Program-made: the position numbers and the translations under genes
The notes under the pieces: model-generated
What the model saw: only the letters and a program-made list of their open reading frames with translations
The model's database searches: none
What the model was told of the DNA's origin: nothing
In this document: positions 16,486 through 25,509 of the stretch, one piece after another
Layout of the letters: every line of letters begins with the position of its first letter
Numbering within the stretch: position 1 is the first letter of the stretch
Assembly (NCBI RefSeq): GCF_002097535.1
Contig: NZ_CP020772.1
Coordinates: 2,728,001-2,792,000, forward strand
Direction: 5' to 3'
Length of the DNA stretch: 64,000 nucleotides
DNA from: Halobacillus mangrovi
Lineage (GTDB): Bacteria; Bacillota; Bacilli; Bacillales; Halobacillaceae

Positions 16486-17007
16486 TTATCTGTTTTCCCG
16501 CTGATTCCAGTGGATCGCTTTTTCTTCTATTTTTGAAACTAGCTTCTCCTTACCTTTTATATAAGCATTTATATCAAAAGGATAGCGCTTAGCCAACTCA
16601 CCTTTTAAGTTCCCGTACTCCATTCTTTCCTCTGAATGGGCCCTTAAATAGTCTCTAAAAGCAAGGTGGCGTTCAATCTGCTCATTTCCTGCCTCATAAA
16701 TATGAACATGATGAGTTCGATCATCGCCGTCTTTTTCAAAATACCTCCGACCTGGAATTCCATTTTCCCCTTTGGGGTGATAGCCGATCGCTTTCATTTC
16801 TACATTATAATCGTTAACTCTATGAATTTCTTTTACCACAGGCATTAGGTCAATAATGGGCTTAGCCTTCATACCTTTTACAGAAGTGCTTCCTATATGG
16901 TAGATAGCTACCAATTCCTCTTGGAAAATCCCTTTTATTTTTTTACTTTCTTCTTCAAACATAAACTCCCATTCTATTGTGTAAGGCTTAACCTCAACTT
17001 TCCTCAT
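16486..17007 (-). CDS. GrpB/UPF0157 nucleotidyltransferase-fold protein
   Basis: 173 residues of the GrpB (UPF0157) family: VEVKPYTIEWEFMFEEE at the start, YHIGSTSVKGMKAKPIIDL as the nucleotidyltransferase-like core (GST...KPIIDL), and HHVHIYEAGNEQIERHLAFRD. Catalytic activity is not established for the family; CoaE-fused members exist. The ATG at 17007 follows AAAAGGTGA; the GTG three codons earlier overlaps that site. It starts 15 bases after the nitronate monooxygenase gene and is in one operon with it. Confidence 0.85.
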   Translation of the reverse strand: MRKVEVKPYTIEWEFMFEEESKKIKGIFQEELVAIYHIGSTSVKGMKAKPIIDLMPVVKEIHRVNDYNVEMKAIGYHPKGENGIPGRRYFEKDGDDRTHHVHIYEAGNEQIERHLAFRDYLRAHSEERMEYGNLKGELAKRYPFDINAYIKGKEKLVSKIEEKAIHWNQRENR

Positions 17008-17022
17008 TTTATTCACCTTTTC

Positions 17023-18084
17023 TTAGCTCTTTATCCTTTTTGTCTGCGCAACAATGGATTGCACAATTTCAGCTGCGGATACACTTCGACTTAACCGCGG
17101 ACTCTGGCCGGACCATAGTGACATAAATTCAGGTCGGTTCTGTTTGGCTGCTTCCTTACGAATACCCTTCGTCAAAGAGTTTTGTAATGGATAGTCTAAT
17201 AGTTTACGTTCGTGACCTTCCATTTCTTTTACGAAGGTGTTAGTTATACCTCTAGCAGGTTTACCACTAAATGAACGAGTTATAACCGCTTCTGTTTCTT
17301 TTGTATGTAGAATGGCTTCTTTATGTTGCGGTTTGGCTCCGCTTTCTTTACAGGTAACAAAAGCAGTGCCTAATTGAGCGCCATCTGCACCTAATACTAT
17401 AGAAGCTCGTACCCCTCTCCCATCCATAATTCCACCTGCAGCAATCAAGGGAATGTTCAACTGATCTGCGACTTGAGGTACGAGTGACATCGTACCAATC
17501 ATCGATTGATTGTAGGAATTAGAAAATGTTCCCCGATGGCCTCCGGCTTCACTTCCCTGTGCTACCACGGTATCCATTCCATATTGTTCATTAAGGATTG
17601 CTTCTTCTACTGTAGTGGCAGTTCCAATCAGGACGATTCCTTCATTTTTAAGGTCTTGTATGATCCCTTTCGGTGGAATTCCAAAGGTAAAACTGCATAC
17701 GGGGACTCGCTCTTCTATAAGGATATTGATTTGATTTTCGAAAAGGCATTCATCCACTTGCGGTTTCGTTTCTTCCTTTATTCCGAGTTCATTTCGGAAA
17801 GGTTCGAGTAACCGGTTCGCTTCTCCTATTTCTTTCTCAGTGGCATAAGGATTTTCAGGGACAAACACATTTACGCCAAATGGACTTTTGGTTAAGTCCT
17901 TGATTCCCTGAATGCTCTCTTTCATAGTCTCAGGCTTCATATACCCTGCCCCCAGTGTACCAAGCCCACCTGCATTGGAAACCGCAGCGACGAGTGCTGG
18001 AGTAGTGACTCCTCCTGCCATTCCAGCTTGAATAATTGGATGATGGATATTTAGCAGCTCGAGTAATTGATTATCATTCCACAT
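17023..18084 (-). CDS. Nitronate monooxygenase / FabK-like flavoprotein
   Basis: FMN-dependent TIM-barrel enzyme of 353 residues (2-nitropropane dioxygenase family). Marks: HHPIIQAGMAGGVTTPALVA at the N-terminus, GTLGAGYMKPETM, then DTVVAQGSEAGGHRGTF with the histidine used in catalysis, and PLIAAGGIMDGRGV phosphate-binding loop with GADGAQLGTAFV. It oxidises alkyl nitronates to carbonyl plus nitrite, although FabK-type enoyl reductases share the fold. GGAG is about 8 bases before the ATG. First gene of the operon with GrpB. Confidence 0.85.
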   Translation of the reverse strand: MWNDNQLLELLNIHHPIIQAGMAGGVTTPALVAAVSNAGGLGTLGAGYMKPETMKESIQGIKDLTKSPFGVNVFVPENPYATEKEIGEANRLLEPFRNELGIKEETKPQVDECLFENQINILIEERVPVCSFTFGIPPKGIIQDLKNEGIVLIGTATTVEEAILNEQYGMDTVVAQGSEAGGHRGTFSNSYNQSMIGTMSLVPQVADQLNIPLIAAGGIMDGRGVRASIVLGADGAQLGTAFVTCKESGAKPQHKEAILHTKETEAVITRSFSGKPARGITNTFVKEMEGHERKLLDYPLQNSLTKGIRKEAAKQNRPEFMSLWSGQSPRLSRSVSAAEIVQSIVAQTKRIKS

Positions 18085-18296
18085 GTGGTCTACTCCTTTC
18101 GCTAAAGAAAATGAATTGATTTTAGCCTAACATATTTTTCCTGAGAATCAGATAACTTCACATTGTAAAAAAAGCCACCCTAACCGGGCAGCCGTTGTCG
18201 ATCATCTTATTTGAAACACTAATCATTCCACACCCAAATCAGTCAAGACTTTACAATCCATTTCGTAGAAAATTACAGAAAAAGATCCGACTCTAA

Positions 18297-18794
18297 TTAT
18301 CTACTCGTTGCAAATAATTCATCTACCCCTTGAACCCTCTGCATCGCTGTAATCTTTCCCTGATGCAGTCCTTCATGCCAAATCGAAAAGTTCAGCACCT
18401 CAGCTACGGTCGTTAAGACAATTCCATTACCGAGGTTAAAAGGCTTCTCTCCTTTTTCATCGAGCCGGCCTTGAATAGTCTCTTGAATACGATCCGTTTG
18501 TTTAGCAAGCTTACTACGAATTTCCTCTAAGGTTGGGGGTGTTATTGTCCATGAGTCCGGGCTGGTCCCACCGTTGAATAAGCTCTTGTATTCTTCCGAC
18601 AGCTGCGGTTCAAGATCAAGAAACCGATGAATCAGATTTTCCTGTGCCACATAAATATGGCCAAAATTCCAGCGAATAGTATTTGAAAAACCCTTAGGCT
18701 GGCCATCAGCAATTTCTTCTGTTGTGGCATCAAGCGCAGCGAGAGTTCGCATTCTTACAAATTCCATCTGCTGAAACAACATTTCTTCCTTCAT
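18297..18794 (-). CDS. DinB-like (YfiT/DinB four-helix) protein
   Basis: 165 residues of the DinB/YfiT superfamily of four-helix bundles that bind a metal through three histidines: NFGHIYVAQENLIHR, and SIWHEGLHQGKI. Members include bacillithiol transferases and DNA-damage-induced proteins. A paralogue lies at 51420 with about the same layout (GHIYVVQN, LYHEGVHTGTI). GAGGGG precedes the ATG. Monocistronic. Substrate unknown. Confidence 0.82.
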   Translation of the reverse strand: MKEEMLFQQMEFVRMRTLAALDATTEEIADGQPKGFSNTIRWNFGHIYVAQENLIHRFLDLEPQLSEEYKSLFNGGTSPDSWTITPPTLEEIRSKLAKQTDRIQETIQGRLDEKGEKPFNLGNGIVLTTVAEVLNFSIWHEGLHQGKITAMQRVQGVDELFATSR

Positions 18795-18848
18795 TGCTTC
18801 ATCCCCTCTCCAATTTTATCAAGTTCTTTTATATCATTCTCTTTTTCC

Positions 18849-19211
18849 TTATATATTTCCTTTGTTAGCGGGCATAGTTCTTTTTGGAAAATTTTCGCTC
18901 TTTAAGACAAAATAGATGAATGAGTTTAGCGAAGCAAAAGCAGCAATGAGTAAGAACAAATAAGTGCTTATTTCATCCCCTCCTAAACCAAACTCATCCA
19001 CGATAATGCCACTATAATAAAGCAATTGACAGGAAACTGCGAGAGATACAACAGATAACCCTACGACAGATAAACCATTTGTAAACCTTCTTCTTAAACG
19101 AGGAAATAGGATGATAAAAAATAGGGCAAGCATTATACATAATAATAAGACGAAGACAGGTCTCATCAAAGTGAATGCTCCGTCTGTTACAAAAGAATCA
19201 TAGGTAAACAT
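18849..19211 (-). CDS. Membrane protein with three helices
   Basis: 120 residues with hydrophobic segments near 13-36, 44-66 and 80-104. No known motif. The ATG at 19211 is chosen because TTGGAGG is 5-6 bases upstream; the longer frame lacks a site. It follows a lipoprotein gene by 36 bases on the same strand, so the two are probably co-transcribed and may work together at the membrane. Confidence 0.65.
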   Translation of the reverse strand: MFTYDSFVTDGAFTLMRPVFVLLLCIMLALFFIILFPRLRRRFTNGLSVVGLSVVSLAVSCQLLYYSGIIVDEFGLGGDEISTYLFLLIAAFASLNSFIYFVLKSENFPKRTMPANKGNI

Positions 19212-19247
19212 AAAAACCTCCAACATTGTGTAATGCAAATAAACCTT

Positions 19248-19610
19248 CTAATACCCAGCCAAAACTGCGATAACTTCCTGGGTATCTGGGTCTACTAGAA
19301 TAGTGGGATAAGCATCTCTTTTTTCGCTGTCCCCAGGTGTAACTTTCAAGACCGTTTCATTCAAATAATCTCCATCTAAATTCTGATGGGAGGCGATCTC
19401 TTCATCAATTACTTTCTCTTCAATTTCTCCAGTCAGCCATGCTTCCTTTTCCCGAAGTGCGATTTCAGATCTCTCTACATACGACCATACATTTTCTCTG
19501 ATTTTCTGATCGATCGCACTACCTTGATTGCTATTTTTTTCTGTTGCCGTTGACTCACAACCCACAACTACCAACAGAATGGATACAATCAAAATGACTA
19601 ATTGCTTCAC
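19248..19610 (-). CDS. Small lipoprotein
   Basis: A signal peptide ends in a lipobox (LVVVGC, cysteine 18) followed by a Ser/Asn-rich tether and a 90-residue globular part (IDQKIRENVWSYV... to TQEVIAVLAGY). The mature domain has no family I recognise. A GTG start with GGGGG upstream. First gene of the pair with the three-helix membrane protein. Confidence 0.7.
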   Translation of the reverse strand: MKQLVILIVSILLVVVGCESTATEKNSNQGSAIDQKIRENVWSYVERSEIALREKEAWLTGEIEEKVIDEEIASHQNLDGDYLNETVLKVTPGDSEKRDAYPTILVDPDTQEVIAVLAGY

Positions 19611-19763
19611 TTGGAAATCCCCCTTTGTGAGCTTAGTCGTTTTACTGATATAATCGTTACGTTTTCACACCCCCTCTAATTTTTACATCCTCCCCCTATC
19701 ACTTTTTACCGATGACCTTTATAATAAGGAAGCATGAACTTTTGTAGAAAAGGTGTTTAAAAA

Positions 19764-21323
19764 ATGAGTTTATTAACTGTACAAAATTTAACCCACGGAT
19801 TCGGAGATCGTGCGATTTTCGATGACGTTTCATTCCGTTTACTACAGGGAGAGCATATTGGACTGATTGGCGCGAATGGCGAAGGCAAGTCCACGTTTAT
19901 GAATATAATTACAGGTAAGGTAGAGCCGGATGCTGGAACGATCACTTGGTCGAAGCATACACGCGTCGGTTATCTGGATCAGCATGCTGATTTAAAGGAA
20001 GGCATGACAATTCGAGATGTATTAAGAACGGCGTATCAATATTTATTTGATATGGAAACAGAAATGAACGAGCTTTTTGCTAAAATGGGAGAAGTAGATC
20101 CCGATGAATTGACAGAACTTCTGGAGGAAACAGGTCGGATCCAAGATGCCCTGACCAACAACGATTTCTATACAATTGATGCAAAAGTGGAGGAAGTGGC
20201 CAATGGCCTTGGGCTGGATGAAATTGGACTTGAGCGGGACGTGTTCGATTTAAGCGGCGGTCAGCGTACGAAAGTGCTGCTAGCGAAGCTGCTCCTTGAA
20301 AAGCCGGACATTCTCCTTCTAGATGAGCCGACCAACTACCTGGACGTGGAGCATATTGAATGGCTGAGAAACTACTTGCTTGAGTATGACCATGCATTCA
20401 TTTTGATCTCACACGATATTCCATTCTTAAACAGTGTCGTAAACTTAATCTATCATATGGAAAACCAGCAGTTAACCCGCTATCCTGGCGACTATAACGA
20501 ATTTCAGCGTGTCTATGAAATGAAGAAACAGCAGCTGGAAGCCGCTTATAAAAAACAGCAAAAGGAAATCGCCAACCTGAAAGACTTCGTCGCCCGTAAC
20601 AAAGCGAATGCTGCAACGAGTAAAATGGCGATGTCCCGTCAGAAGAAGCTTGATAAGATGGATGTGATTGAGCTGGATTCGGAAAAACCGAAGCCCACCT
20701 TCAACTTCAAGCAAGCCCGCACTCCTGGAAAGTACTTGTTTGAAACGAAGGATCTTGTGATAGGATATGAGGAACCCCTTTCCCGTCCGCTTAACCTTAG
20801 TATGGAACGCGGCCAGAAGCTAGCATTATCAGGCGCAAACGGAATTGGAAAAACAACGCTCTTGAAGAGTATCCTAGGTGAAATCGAACCTGTTTCAGGA
20901 TCCGTCGAATTAGGCGATCACTTACACATCGGCTATTTTGAGCAGGAGCTTAAGGAGATGAGCAACCATACCTGTATTGAGGAAATCTGGGAAGAATTCC
21001 GGCATTTTACCCAATATGAAGTACGTTCTGCCCTTGCTAAGTGCGGATTGACGCGTAAACATATTGAAAGTAAGGTTCAAGTATTAAGCGGTGGTGAGAA
21101 GGCGAAGGTCCGCTTATGTAAATTGATCAATAAAGAAACCAACTTGCTTGTTCTAGATGAGCCCACAAATCACCTTGACGTTGATGCGAAAGCAGAGCTG
21201 AAACGGGCGCTTAAAGAGTATAAAGGAAGTGTCCTTCTTATTTCACACGAGCCTGAATTCTATCAGGATATTGTCACAGACGTTTGGAATTGTGAAGACT
21301 GGACGACTAAGGTCTTCCAATAA
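19764..21323 (+). CDS. ABC-F ATPase (YfmM/EttA-like)
   Basis: 519 residues with two nucleotide-binding domains and no membrane part. NBD1: Walker A GANGEGKST, signature DLSGGQRTK, Walker B LLLDEPTNYLD. Linker about 240-310, basic and coiled-coil (the P-site tRNA interaction motif). NBD2: GANGIGKTT, LSGGEKAKV, LVLDEPTNHLD. The length matches YfmM of Bacillus. ABC-F proteins act in the ribosomal E site in translation or antibiotic protection. The short linker argues for a translation factor rather than a drug-resistance type. Terminator follows. Confidence 0.9.
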   Translation: MSLLTVQNLTHGFGDRAIFDDVSFRLLQGEHIGLIGANGEGKSTFMNIITGKVEPDAGTITWSKHTRVGYLDQHADLKEGMTIRDVLRTAYQYLFDMETEMNELFAKMGEVDPDELTELLEETGRIQDALTNNDFYTIDAKVEEVANGLGLDEIGLERDVFDLSGGQRTKVLLAKLLLEKPDILLLDEPTNYLDVEHIEWLRNYLLEYDHAFILISHDIPFLNSVVNLIYHMENQQLTRYPGDYNEFQRVYEMKKQQLEAAYKKQQKEIANLKDFVARNKANAATSKMAMSRQKKLDKMDVIELDSEKPKPTFNFKQARTPGKYLFETKDLVIGYEEPLSRPLNLSMERGQKLALSGANGIGKTTLLKSILGEIEPVSGSVELGDHLHIGYFEQELKEMSNHTCIEEIWEEFRHFTQYEVRSALAKCGLTRKHIESKVQVLSGGEKAKVRLCKLINKETNLLVLDEPTNHLDVDAKAELKRALKEYKGSVLLISHEPEFYQDIVTDVWNCEDWTTKVFQ

Positions 21324-21332
21324 AAGAACATT

Positions 21333-21367
21333 AAAAACGGTCATCGCATATTGGGTGACCGTTTTTT
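21333..21367. terminator. Terminator of the ABC-F gene
   Basis: AAAAACGGTCA and TGACCGTTTTT with a T-run; serves also the convergent isochorismatase gene. Confidence 0.85.
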
Positions 21368-21370
21368 TGC

Positions 21371-21913
21371 TTATTTTACAAATGACCAATCAAGGTCACC
21401 GGATGATTTCAAATCGATGGAATTCGTTTCACTCCAAAAATTCGTTAATGTATGATGGGTATGGTCTATGATTTGCTGCGCCGTTAAGTGTTCGTTGTCA
21501 CACGTCGTGTGAGCATCTGAAATAAGCGTTACATTGTAACCAAAGTCAAAAGCACCTCTTGAAGTACAATCTACGCAGTAATCTGTCTGTGCTCCGCAAA
21601 TAAAAAGGTGATCGGCTTGAATATCATCCAGGGTTCTCTTGAGTGATGTGTGTACAAAAGCATTCGGCACAGTTTTAAAAATAATTGCATCTTGTTCCAG
21701 CGGCTTTTCTAAATCTGAGTGAAGCTGCCAGCCTTCTGCACCTCGCTTCATGGGACCTTCTGGATATTCATGCTGGACATATACAATAGGAATTTGTTTT
21801 TCTCTAGCCAAATGAATGGCTCGGTTCATGTTGTTGATTTTTTCTTCTCGTTTATAGGCGTTTGCTACAACAGCCTCTTGCACATCAATAATAACCAGGG
21901 CTTCTTTCCCCAT
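21371..21913 (-). CDS. Cysteine hydrolase, isochorismatase/nicotinamidase-like
   Basis: 180 residues with the Asp-Lys-Cys triad of the family: D10 (VIIDVQEA), K80 (IIFKTVPNAF) and C113 (TDYCVDCT). These enzymes split amide or enol-ether bonds; the exact substrate is not set by sequence. The ATG at 21913 has AAGGTGGG 6 bases upstream; the longer frame lacks a better site. Stand-alone gene, convergent with the ABC-F ATPase. Confidence 0.85.
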   Translation of the reverse strand: MGKEALVIIDVQEAVVANAYKREEKINNMNRAIHLAREKQIPIVYVQHEYPEGPMKRGAEGWQLHSDLEKPLEQDAIIFKTVPNAFVHTSLKRTLDDIQADHLFICGAQTDYCVDCTSRGAFDFGYNVTLISDAHTTCDNEHLTAQQIIDHTHHTLTNFWSETNSIDLKSSGDLDWSFVK

Positions 21914-22173
21914 GAATATCCCACCTTTTTTGTTGTCCATTCTTATTTCTCCGGTTCAACTTATAATTCCTGCGAATTCGAGGAATTTATCATTGGGTGA
22001 ACGTGGATTATAATCATTAAAATTGGTAACCAATATGTAACCATCGTTTTTCAATGGTATACTGGAATCGACAGTATGTCATTTCTTTTAAGATTCATTT
22101 TTTCGGCTTCTTCAAGTACCCCGTTTCGTATTTCTTTAATGGGGTAAAGATTGTTATTAAGGAGGATAGAACC

Positions 22174-22323
22174 GTGAACGATAAAAAAGGATTAGAATTA
22201 CAAATTGAAGAAGTAAGAGAAAAAATGTATGAAGCGTACAATGTCCCAAACAACTACAGTGAAGTGCTAAGAATTTCTCAACAGCTGGATCAATTGTTGA
22301 ATAAACTAAATGGAGAAGGATAA
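22174..22323 (+). CDS. Spo0E-like aspartyl-phosphate phosphatase
   Basis: 49 residues in the compact two-helix Spo0E form: LELQIEEVREKMYEAY, then SEVLRISQQLDQLLNKL. The SQxLD motif, which contacts the phosphoaspartate, is intact. Such proteins dephosphorylate Spo0A~P and delay sporulation. The GTG start at 22174 is preferred because AAGGAGG lies 8-9 bases upstream; the upstream frame to 22054 lacks a site. It ends 6 bases before the convergent Nudix gene. Confidence 0.88.
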   Translation: MNDKKGLELQIEEVREKMYEAYNVPNNYSEVLRISQQLDQLLNKLNGEG

Positions 22324-22329
22324 TGGAAT

Positions 22330-22749
22330 CTACATCGTTCCTCTAAACTGGTAAGGGATATTCCTTTTACGCATGTCTTTTAATTCATAGGGAAGTTGAA
22401 GATGCTTCTCAGCCTCCTCTTGCTCTACCCATCGAATTTCTTCAATCTCTTCAGGGAAAGATATCTCGATCTTTCCCCCAGTAATTTCACCTGTAAAAGT
22501 AAAGAAAACGGCGTGATGACCCCGTTCTTCTACAAATGCTTCACTTAAGCTGAATATCTGGTCAACTTCTACGATTAAACCCGTTTCTTCTCTTACTTCT
22601 CTGATAGCGGCCTGCTTTAGGGTTTCCCCTTTTTCTACTGCCCCACCAGGTAGCGTAAAGTATGACTCTTTTCTTCCTTTATTTTTCACCATCAATACTT
22701 GATCTTTTTCATTTAAAAGCAGCACATAGGCAACATCGACTCGTTTCAC
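22330..22749 (-). CDS. Nudix hydrolase
   Basis: 139 residues with a complete Nudix box, GGAVEKGETLKQAAIREVRE followed by ETGL. It hydrolyses nucleoside diphosphates linked to another group; MutT/8-oxo-dGTP type activity is possible but not shown. The GTG start has GGAGG 5-6 bases upstream, and that site overlaps the stop codon of the small upstream ORF, so the two are coupled. Confidence 0.88.
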   Translation of the reverse strand: MKRVDVAYVLLLNEKDQVLMVKNKGRKESYFTLPGGAVEKGETLKQAAIREVREETGLIVEVDQIFSLSEAFVEERGHHAVFFTFTGEITGGKIEISFPEEIEEIRWVEQEEAEKHLQLPYELKDMRKRNIPYQFRGTM

Positions 22750-22760
22750 TATTTACCTCC

Positions 22761-22919
22761 TCAATCGAATAGAATCAGTTGTCCGAAATAAACAAAGCTC
22801 ATAATGACAAATACGAATGAAAAAGTTGTAAGAGCGCGGGGAAGTTTTCCACGGAGAACTTCCAGGGATAGTCCTATGAGCAAATGGACAAACAGAAATA
22901 GTAATAAAATCAATTTCAT
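22761..22919 (-). CDS. Small two-helix membrane protein, 52 aa
   Basis: MKLILLLFLFVHLLIGLSLE then a short basic loop (LRGKLPRAL) and a second helix ending GQLILFD. A stop codon sits one frame-step above the ATG, so the start is limited to this ATG. The upstream ribosome binding site is weak. It reads into the Nudix gene, whose GGAGG overlaps this stop. The family is not recognised. Confidence 0.5.
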   Translation of the reverse strand: MKLILLLFLFVHLLIGLSLEVLRGKLPRALTTFSFVFVIMSFVYFGQLILFD

Positions 22920-22955
22920 GGTTCTCGATCAGTCTTTGCAAAAAAACTCTGCTCC

Positions 22956-23717
22956 TTATTCATCTTTTGAAAAATACTCATTTTCAACTCCATAATATTT
23001 TTCAATTACTTCCCACAGGTCCATTTTATAGGTTCTATCGTCTTTCTGTCCTCCATTAATCTTGAACTCTTCGCCGCAGTTTTCATGAGTGATTTCAAAA
23101 CCAGTAGACGATACTTTGATTTCTTGACCATTCACTTCCCCTTCAAAACCGCTCATTCCAAAAGGACTTACACAATCGTTACTGATCCTGGTTCGATTTC
23201 CCTCTTCATGAACGTAAAAATATTTATCTGTGACAGTTCCTCCACTCAGTTCTGGATTGGAGGTAACCGCATAACCTTCTTCGTTAATGGAATGAACATC
23301 AAACCCTTCCTCTACCTTTATTTCAGGTGCACCTTTGATGTTATAAAAGACATAGACTTCCCCCTCATACCCTTCCGGGAGTAAATACATGCGATCTGTT
23401 TCTTCTTTTTCAATAAGCATGTATGGAATTCCAATAATGACTCCTATGCTGATCAACAGGCTTATAGCAGTTGAAATGAGCATTTTCATTCGTGTAAACT
23501 TTTGCATCAGCCAGAAGCATAGCGTAAACACTACCACGATCCCAACGGAAAATGGTGCGACAATGAAAAATACCCAGATTAAACTCTCTAGAAATGAAAA
23601 GTAATACGTGTCCGATGAACGTTCAGAAACAGGTACGTAAGAAAGGATGGCAGCAATAGAAGCAGACAAAGCTGCAAGAAAAATAGCTGCCCCGATCATC
23701 TTCAAAAGTATTCTCAT
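22956..23717 (-). CDS. Membrane protein with extracellular DUF6843-like domain
   Basis: Three to four helices in the first 120 residues (about 8-28, 44-72 and 80-100), then an outside domain of about 130 residues with LPEGYEGEVYVFYNI and a pair of cysteines (NDCVSPFG and HENCGEEF) that could form a disulphide. I recall this domain as DUF6843; function unknown. The ATG at 23717 has AAGGGGA upstream; the frame extends two codons further. It probably heads a transcript with the small 52-aa ORF and the Nudix gene. Confidence 0.65.
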   Translation of the reverse strand: MRILLKMIGAAIFLAALSASIAAILSYVPVSERSSDTYYFSFLESLIWVFFIVAPFSVGIVVVFTLCFWLMQKFTRMKMLISTAISLLISIGVIIGIPYMLIEKEETDRMYLLPEGYEGEVYVFYNIKGAPEIKVEEGFDVHSINEEGYAVTSNPELSGGTVTDKYFYVHEEGNRTRISNDCVSPFGMSGFEGEVNGQEIKVSSTGFEITHENCGEEFKINGGQKDDRTYKMDLWEVIEKYYGVENEYFSKDE

Positions 23718-23813
23718 ACACAAGTCCCCTTCTCACCCTGCATTTTCTACGTATCTATTATTCCAAAATCAACCTTTTTTCACAATAGATAGAAAAGTAA
23801 CCTTTCTCCTTTA

Positions 23814-23850
23814 CCCCTCAGGTCATCCAAATTCTGGATGACCTGAGGGG
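23814..23850. repeat. Perfect 16-bp palindromic hairpin
   Basis: CCCCTCAGGTCATCCA and TGGATGACCTGAGGGG with a 5-base AATTC loop. There is no T-run on the minus strand; on the plus strand a T-rich stretch begins 6-7 bases later. May be a terminator for the minus-strand gene to the right, or a protein site. Confidence 0.6.
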
Positions 23851-23906
23851 GGGAGTATTTTTTACATATCTCCGCCACCCGAGAAATGCTCTTCTTACAT
23901 AGGTTC

Positions 23907-24596
23907 TTATTGAGTGTAATTATGAAACAATCTTCCTCCAAACGGAGTTAACATCTCGTCAATGAACTTGATTAACTCACTTTTTTCATTTTCTTTATAA
24001 AAATATTGGACACAATGAGTGAGTCTTTCCGCGATGTCCTCGTCAAATTCCTTTAACGAACGGTACATCCACTTCCCCTCTCCCGTCCACTTTCGATTGG
24101 CTCGTAAAATAAATGTATGAAAACTTTCGATAAGCGCACTAACGGTATAAACGTCTTCCTGCCAGACCTGAGAACCTTCAAGATCGTCAAGAAGGTCCGA
24201 GAGTATATAACGATATTCATCGATTTTATGTGACGGAAGCAAACTCGGACCCTCGGCCAAGCGGGCCTTTCCTTCTTCGATTAAGTCCTCCGCCTCTTCA
24301 CCGCCTTTAAGTACCACACCCTCTGCACACATACGAGTAATCAGTGGAGTCCCTTCTTGTTGTTCTATAAAAAACTGGAGATCAAGAGAATCGTCATTAT
24401 GAACAAAAGCTTCCACAGGAGTACTGTGGAATAGGAATGATTTACGAAATGAGTTTTTATCAATGATGATAATATCCAGATCAGAAGCTGGAGTCGCATT
24501 GCCATTCACAACACTACCTGACAATAATGCAATAGAGCAATCTGAAAAGTGAGTCAATACAAAATGACGGGCTGTATCCACCAATTCTTTTTTCAT
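23907..24596 (-). CDS. Nucleotidyltransferase-domain protein
   Basis: 229 residues. The first 100 form a polymerase-beta-like nucleotidyltransferase: LLSGSVVNGNATPASDLDIIII with GS and the DxD pair. The remaining helices (about 115-220) may be a substrate-binding bundle like kanamycin nucleotidyltransferase-type enzymes. It transfers a nucleoside monophosphate to an acceptor that cannot be named. GGGGATG precedes the ATG. Monocistronic. Confidence 0.8.
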   Translation of the reverse strand: MKKELVDTARHFVLTHFSDCSIALLSGSVVNGNATPASDLDIIIIDKNSFRKSFLFHSTPVEAFVHNDDSLDLQFFIEQQEGTPLITRMCAEGVVLKGGEEAEDLIEEGKARLAEGPSLLPSHKIDEYRYILSDLLDDLEGSQVWQEDVYTVSALIESFHTFILRANRKWTGEGKWMYRSLKEFDEDIAERLTHCVQYFYKENEKSELIKFIDEMLTPFGGRLFHNYTQ

Positions 24597-24619
24597 TGCT
24601 GTTCATCCCCTTATAAAAC

Positions 24620-24648
24620 AAGTCCAGACCTTTTTAAGGCCTGGACTT
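24620..24648 (-). terminator. Terminator of the YjcZ-type gene
   Basis: AAGTCCAGGCC and GGTCTGGACTT arms (one G-T pair) followed by a TTTTAT run on the minus strand, 10 bases after the small gene. Confidence 0.75.
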
Positions 24649-24657
24649 GGGTATTGA

Positions 24658-24768
24658 TTAATAATAAAACGCAGCTCCAACGATGATCAACAAGATAAAT
24701 AGAACGAGAATCAAAACAAAGGTATCCCCACGATTATACCTCGGTCCCCAGCATCCACAATGACTCAT
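24658..24768 (-). CDS. YjcZ-family sporulation peptide, 36 aa
   Basis: MSHCGCWGPRYNRG then one hydrophobic helix TFVLILVLFILLIIVGAAF and YY. This is the YjcZ type of short membrane peptides made in the spore-forming cell of Bacillaceae. GGAGG is 8 bases before the ATG and its own terminator follows. Confidence 0.82.
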   Translation of the reverse strand: MSHCGCWGPRYNRGDTFVLILVLFILLIIVGAAFYY

Positions 24769-24863
24769 GGCATATTCCTCCTTTTTTCTAATCACCATAG
24801 CCTATGTAGTTGAAGGAAAAGATGGATAGGCCACTGCCTATCTACCTTGAAGAGAACAAAAAA

Positions 24864-24883
24864 ACCCACCAGAGACTGGGAGG
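24864..24883 (-). terminator. Terminator of the DUF3189 gene
   Basis: ACCTCCCAG and CTGGTGGGT arms on the minus strand (one mismatch pair) followed by seven T residues. Confidence 0.65.
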
Positions 24884-24907
24884 TCTTAAAGAACCATTTG
24901 GTTAAAG

Positions 24908-25423
24908 TTAAGCCTGGAATTCGCGATTTTCAAGCACAATGACTTTATCAGTCGATTGGAAGTTAGCTATGCGTTTCGTTTCATCCACGAGTTGTCGAAT
25001 AGTGGGGTGACACTTTTGAGCTCCTTTGATCAATAAAGGAACTCCCAGCCAATCGATTCCTAATCCTCTAGACAAAATTCCTCCTATGCTCATAACAAAA
25101 GGAACCGTTGGCGACGTATTAGAAAAAATAATACGTTCATCAAGGTCAAATAAGCTCAGAAAAACATCACACAGTTCACTAAGGGCTGGAACAACCAGCT
25201 TCGAAGAGCTTCTTCCTATTGTATAAACAAAATTTCCTTTTTCATCTTCTCCGTGAAAAATAAGCTTTCCAAAGTCTTTCTTTGTAAGCTTATTAAAATA
25301 AGGAATGGCTAACACATCCTCAGGAGTGAGTGATTTATCAGAAGGGTCAATAAGATTCAAATGATACGCAGCTGCCATAGATGTGGAGTGGGTACCTCCA
25401 AAGTCATTATAAATATATATCAT
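24908..25423 (-). CDS. DUF3189 family protein
   Basis: 171 residues, starting MIYIYNDFGGTHSTSMAAAY, which is the conserved DUF3189 opening with a P-loop-like GGTHST stretch. No membrane segment. Function is unknown; the family is found in spore-forming Bacillales and Clostridia. The ATG at 25423 has GAGGGA 5-6 bases upstream; the track to 25465 lacks one. Monocistronic with a terminator. Confidence 0.78.
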   Translation of the reverse strand: MIYIYNDFGGTHSTSMAAAYHLNLIDPSDKSLTPEDVLAIPYFNKLTKKDFGKLIFHGEDEKGNFVYTIGRSSSKLVVPALSELCDVFLSLFDLDERIIFSNTSPTVPFVMSIGGILSRGLGIDWLGVPLLIKGAQKCHPTIRQLVDETKRIANFQSTDKVIVLENREFQA

Positions 25424-25509
25424 AAAAATCCCTCGTTTCTTCCATACTACAGTTAGCATGAACAATCATTTCTTCCTTATACTTTTAATAAAAAGGAGTG
25501 ACCGTCTCC

